Origin: Clostridia bacterium
GTDB taxonomy: Bacteria; Bacillota; Clostridia; Christensenellales; Borkfalkiaceae
Direction of reading: 5' to 3'
Assembly (NCBI GenBank): GCA_017463325.1
Contig: JAFTPK010000009.1
Coordinates: forward strand, 1 to 64,000
Length of the DNA: 64,000 nt
Under the pieces are notes generated by a model. That model was given only the letters and a program-made list of their open reading frames with translations. It was not told the origin of the DNA and searched no databases. Position numbers and translations under genes: made by a program. Shown here in pieces: positions 62,474 to 64,000 of this stretch (position 1 is the stretch's first letter; each line of letters starts with the position of its first letter).

Positions 62474-62502
62474 TTGAAAAGGAAACGGGTATTTGTTATA
62501 AT
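62474..62502 (+). promoter_or_regulatory. Promoter of the substrate-binding protein gene
   Basis: TTGAAA (62474-62479), 17-base spacer, TATAAT (62497-62502). C-rich boxes (ACTCCC, ACCACCC, TACCTCCCC, 62427-62474) sit directly upstream and resemble ACTCCC/CCCCC before the AraC gene (61419-61446). Confidence 0.65.
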
Positions 62503-62554
62503 AGAAAAAATAGCTACAAGAGGCAAAAAAATTACAGGAAAATGAGGTGAAATT

Positions 62555-64000
62555 ATGAAGAAAAAAATAGGTTCGATTTTGTTGGCGGGGCTTTTTGTCG
62601 GTTGCGCGTTTCCGTTTGGGGCGTGCGGCGGAGGCGGTGACGGTGAGGAGGTTGATCCCAACCGTACGCAGCTTTACGTAAACGTACGCGACTGCGGGAT
62701 CGGCAGAGAATTTGTTTACGCCTTAAAGGCTGGCTATGAGGCGAAAAACCCCGAGGTGCAGGTAATCCCCACGTTTGACGATACGTTGGACGACGAGGGC
62801 TTGCAGTCGTTGAAAACGAACGACGACGTGGACGTGATTTTCGCGCCCAACTACATACTGAACGATTTCGTGAGCGTGAATAATCAAACGAGCGAATACT
62901 TCGCCGATATTACGGATATCGTAACGGGCGGCGGAGAAAATTCCATTATGGCGAAAATGTACGAAACGGAGAAGAACTATCACAACGTGGGCAGCGCAAC
63001 CGCGCCCAAGTTTTTCTCGTTGCCTTGGTACGTTTCCTATCACGGTACGGTGTACGACGTCGATTTATTTGAGGAAGAAAATTTCTACAATATCGACGGG
63101 TATGCGGGGCTTGACTGCATTGCGGACACGGAGGACGACTTCTGGGGACCTGACGGGAAAGAGGGCACGTACGACGACGGCTTACCCGCTACTTGGGAGG
63201 ACATGAAGCTGCTGATGGGAGAAATGGAGAGCGCGGACGTAATTCCCTTTACGTGGACCAGCTATGCCGGGTATTCCGATTCTTGGCTTTCCTCCGTCGT
63301 GGCGAGCTACGAGGGGGCGAGCAATTTCAGTCTGCTTGGCGGCTTTGACGGTACCTACGTCTATTCGGAGAACACGGAGTGGATGACGGGCGGCACTAAA
63401 AACCAAGAAACGGGCAATATGGAGCTTGCCGTTACCTCTGCCAACGGTAATATGATGGGCTACCAAAACGGGAAGCTTGCGGCGTTGGAGGTTGCCGAAT
63501 ACATTATTGAAAATAAGCTGTTCTCGGGGAAAGCGATCGGTACGACGCAAAATCACTACGAGGCGCAGACGGAATATTTGACGAGCGTAGAGCTTTGCAA
63601 AGAGGATCCCAACGTCAAGCGGATCGCCTTCCTCATGGAGGGGAACTGGTGGGAATTAGAGGCCAAAGAAACCTTTAACGATATGAAGACCTTCTATCAC
63701 GAAAAATACGCTTACGGTACCCGTCGTTTCGGATATTTCCCTTGGCCGAAATTTATCGGCTCGGCGGATATTCCCGATCAGGTGAATACGAAAACGACCC
63801 TGCTTGGCGGCAATGTGGATAACCGCGTCAACGTGTGTGCGGTAAATAAAATTTCTCCCAACCTGGAAATTGCCAAGGATTTCGTAAAATATGCGTACAG
63901 CGACGAGGGGAACGCCTCCTTTACCATCAATTCGGGCGTGCTCCGTCCTTTCGATTACGAGCTGACCCCCGAACAGCAGAACGGGCTGACCCATTATCAA
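62555..64000 (+). CDS. Extracellular sugar-binding lipoprotein of an ABC transporter (3' end outside window)
   Basis: 482 codons, open to the window edge; RBS GAGGTG at 62544-62549. Lipoprotein signal with lipobox FGAC near residue 24, then mature domain TQLYVNVRDCGIGREFVYAL. It follows the family-1 extracellular solute-binding fold, with LPWYVSYHGTVYDVDLF (about 156) at the hinge, the loop GPDGKEGTYDDGLPATWEDM (about 192-211) common in gut clostridial binding proteins, and LMEGNWWELEA in the C-lobe. Ligand unknown; context with GH2 suggests an oligosaccharide. It lacks an entry as a complete frame only because its stop lies beyond 64000. It is a paralogue of the fragment at 54773. Confidence 0.9.
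   Translation, partial: MKKKIGSILLAGLFVGCAFPFGACGGGGDGEEVDPNRTQLYVNVRDCGIGREFVYALKAGYEAKNPEVQVIPTFDDTLDDEGLQSLKTNDDVDVIFAPNYILNDFVSVNNQTSEYFADITDIVTGGGENSIMAKMYETEKNYHNVGSATAPKFFSLPWYVSYHGTVYDVDLFEEENFYNIDGYAGLDCIADTEDDFWGPDGKEGTYDDGLPATWEDMKLLMGEMESADVIPFTWTSYAGYSDSWLSSVVASYEGASNFSLLGGFDGTYVYSENTEWMTGGTKNQETGNMELAVTSANGNMMGYQNGKLAALEVAEYIIENKLFSGKAIGTTQNHYEAQTEYLTSVELCKEDPNVKRIAFLMEGNWWELEAKETFNDMKTFYHEKYAYGTRRFGYFPWPKFIGSADIPDQVNTKTTLLGGNVDNRVNVCAVNKISPNLEIAKDFVKYAYSDEGNASFTINSGVLRPFDYELTPEQQNGLTHYQ

Overview
The window looks like a chromosomal segment of an anaerobic Clostridia-class Bacillota, probably an uncultured gut lineage. The evidence is TTGACA/TATAAT promoters with 17-bp spacers, AGGAGG ribosome binding sites, a T-box leader, a pyrophosphate-type phosphofructokinase, a probable Re-citrate synthase, the NfnAB flavoprotein pair, and several AraC-regulated glycan genes with lipoprotein substrate-binding proteins. 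Finer placement (for example Christensenellales) would be a guess. GC-rich genes are separated by AT-rich spacers carrying promoters, hairpins and palindromic repeats.

Layout. 1-11 kb: end of a Ktr/Trk potassium uptake pair, a DUF4832-type glycosidase-like protein, a small unknown protein, aspartase (aspA), a DUF1538 membrane protein coupled to a tandem PII-like protein, PPi-phosphofructokinase, an OB-fold lipoprotein and an SGNH esterase. 11-25 kb: branched-chain amino acid block ilvE, [Leu T-box] leuA, ilvB, ilvN, ilvC, ilvD, leuC, leuD, leuB, a DUF815 ATPase, then ilvA and ridA. 25-34.7 kb: Re-citrate synthase, aconitase and isocitrate dehydrogenase, making 2-oxoglutarate, then cysK, cysE, proB, proA, proC. 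34.7-43.2 kb: complete arginine run argG, argH, argC, argJ, argB, argD, argF behind a cluster of ARG-box-like half sites. 43.2-50.6 kb: a CPA2 antiporter (minus strand), NfnAB, a YfhO-like membrane protein and an AEC transporter. 50.6-51.3 kb: tRNA-Pro(AGG) and a strong candidate for an unrecognised structured small RNA with its own promoter and terminator. 51.3-57.5 kb: an AraC regulator divergent from a sialic acid set (nanA, SGNH esterase, cytoplasmic sialidase), ending in a deletion scar that joins a substrate-binding lipoprotein start to the end of a GH63-like hydrolase; then a zinc-ribbon/propeller membrane protein and gene debris. 57.8-64 kb: a second AraC regulator, a MITE-like element, a GH2 glycosidase, a third AraC regulator and a substrate-binding lipoprotein cut by the window edge.

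How it fits together. The middle 32 kb is an amino acid biosynthesis super-cluster. Carbon enters from pyruvate (ilv/leu) and from acetyl-CoA plus oxaloacetate (Re-citrate synthase to 2-oxoglutarate to glutamate) and continues to proline and arginine. NfnAB can supply NADPH for IlvC, ProA, ProC and ArgC. Leucine is sensed by a T-box and arginine probably by an ArgR/AhrC-type regulator. The last 13 kb is accessory glycan scavenging under AraC control and shows repeated loss of genes.

The most unusual signals are the small RNA at 51091-51256, the tandem hairpin unit splitting argJ from argB, a family of modular palindromes in the ilv/leu spacers, the MITE-like element beside the second AraC gene, helically phased repeats at 55888-55959, and the SBP/GH63 deletion scar.
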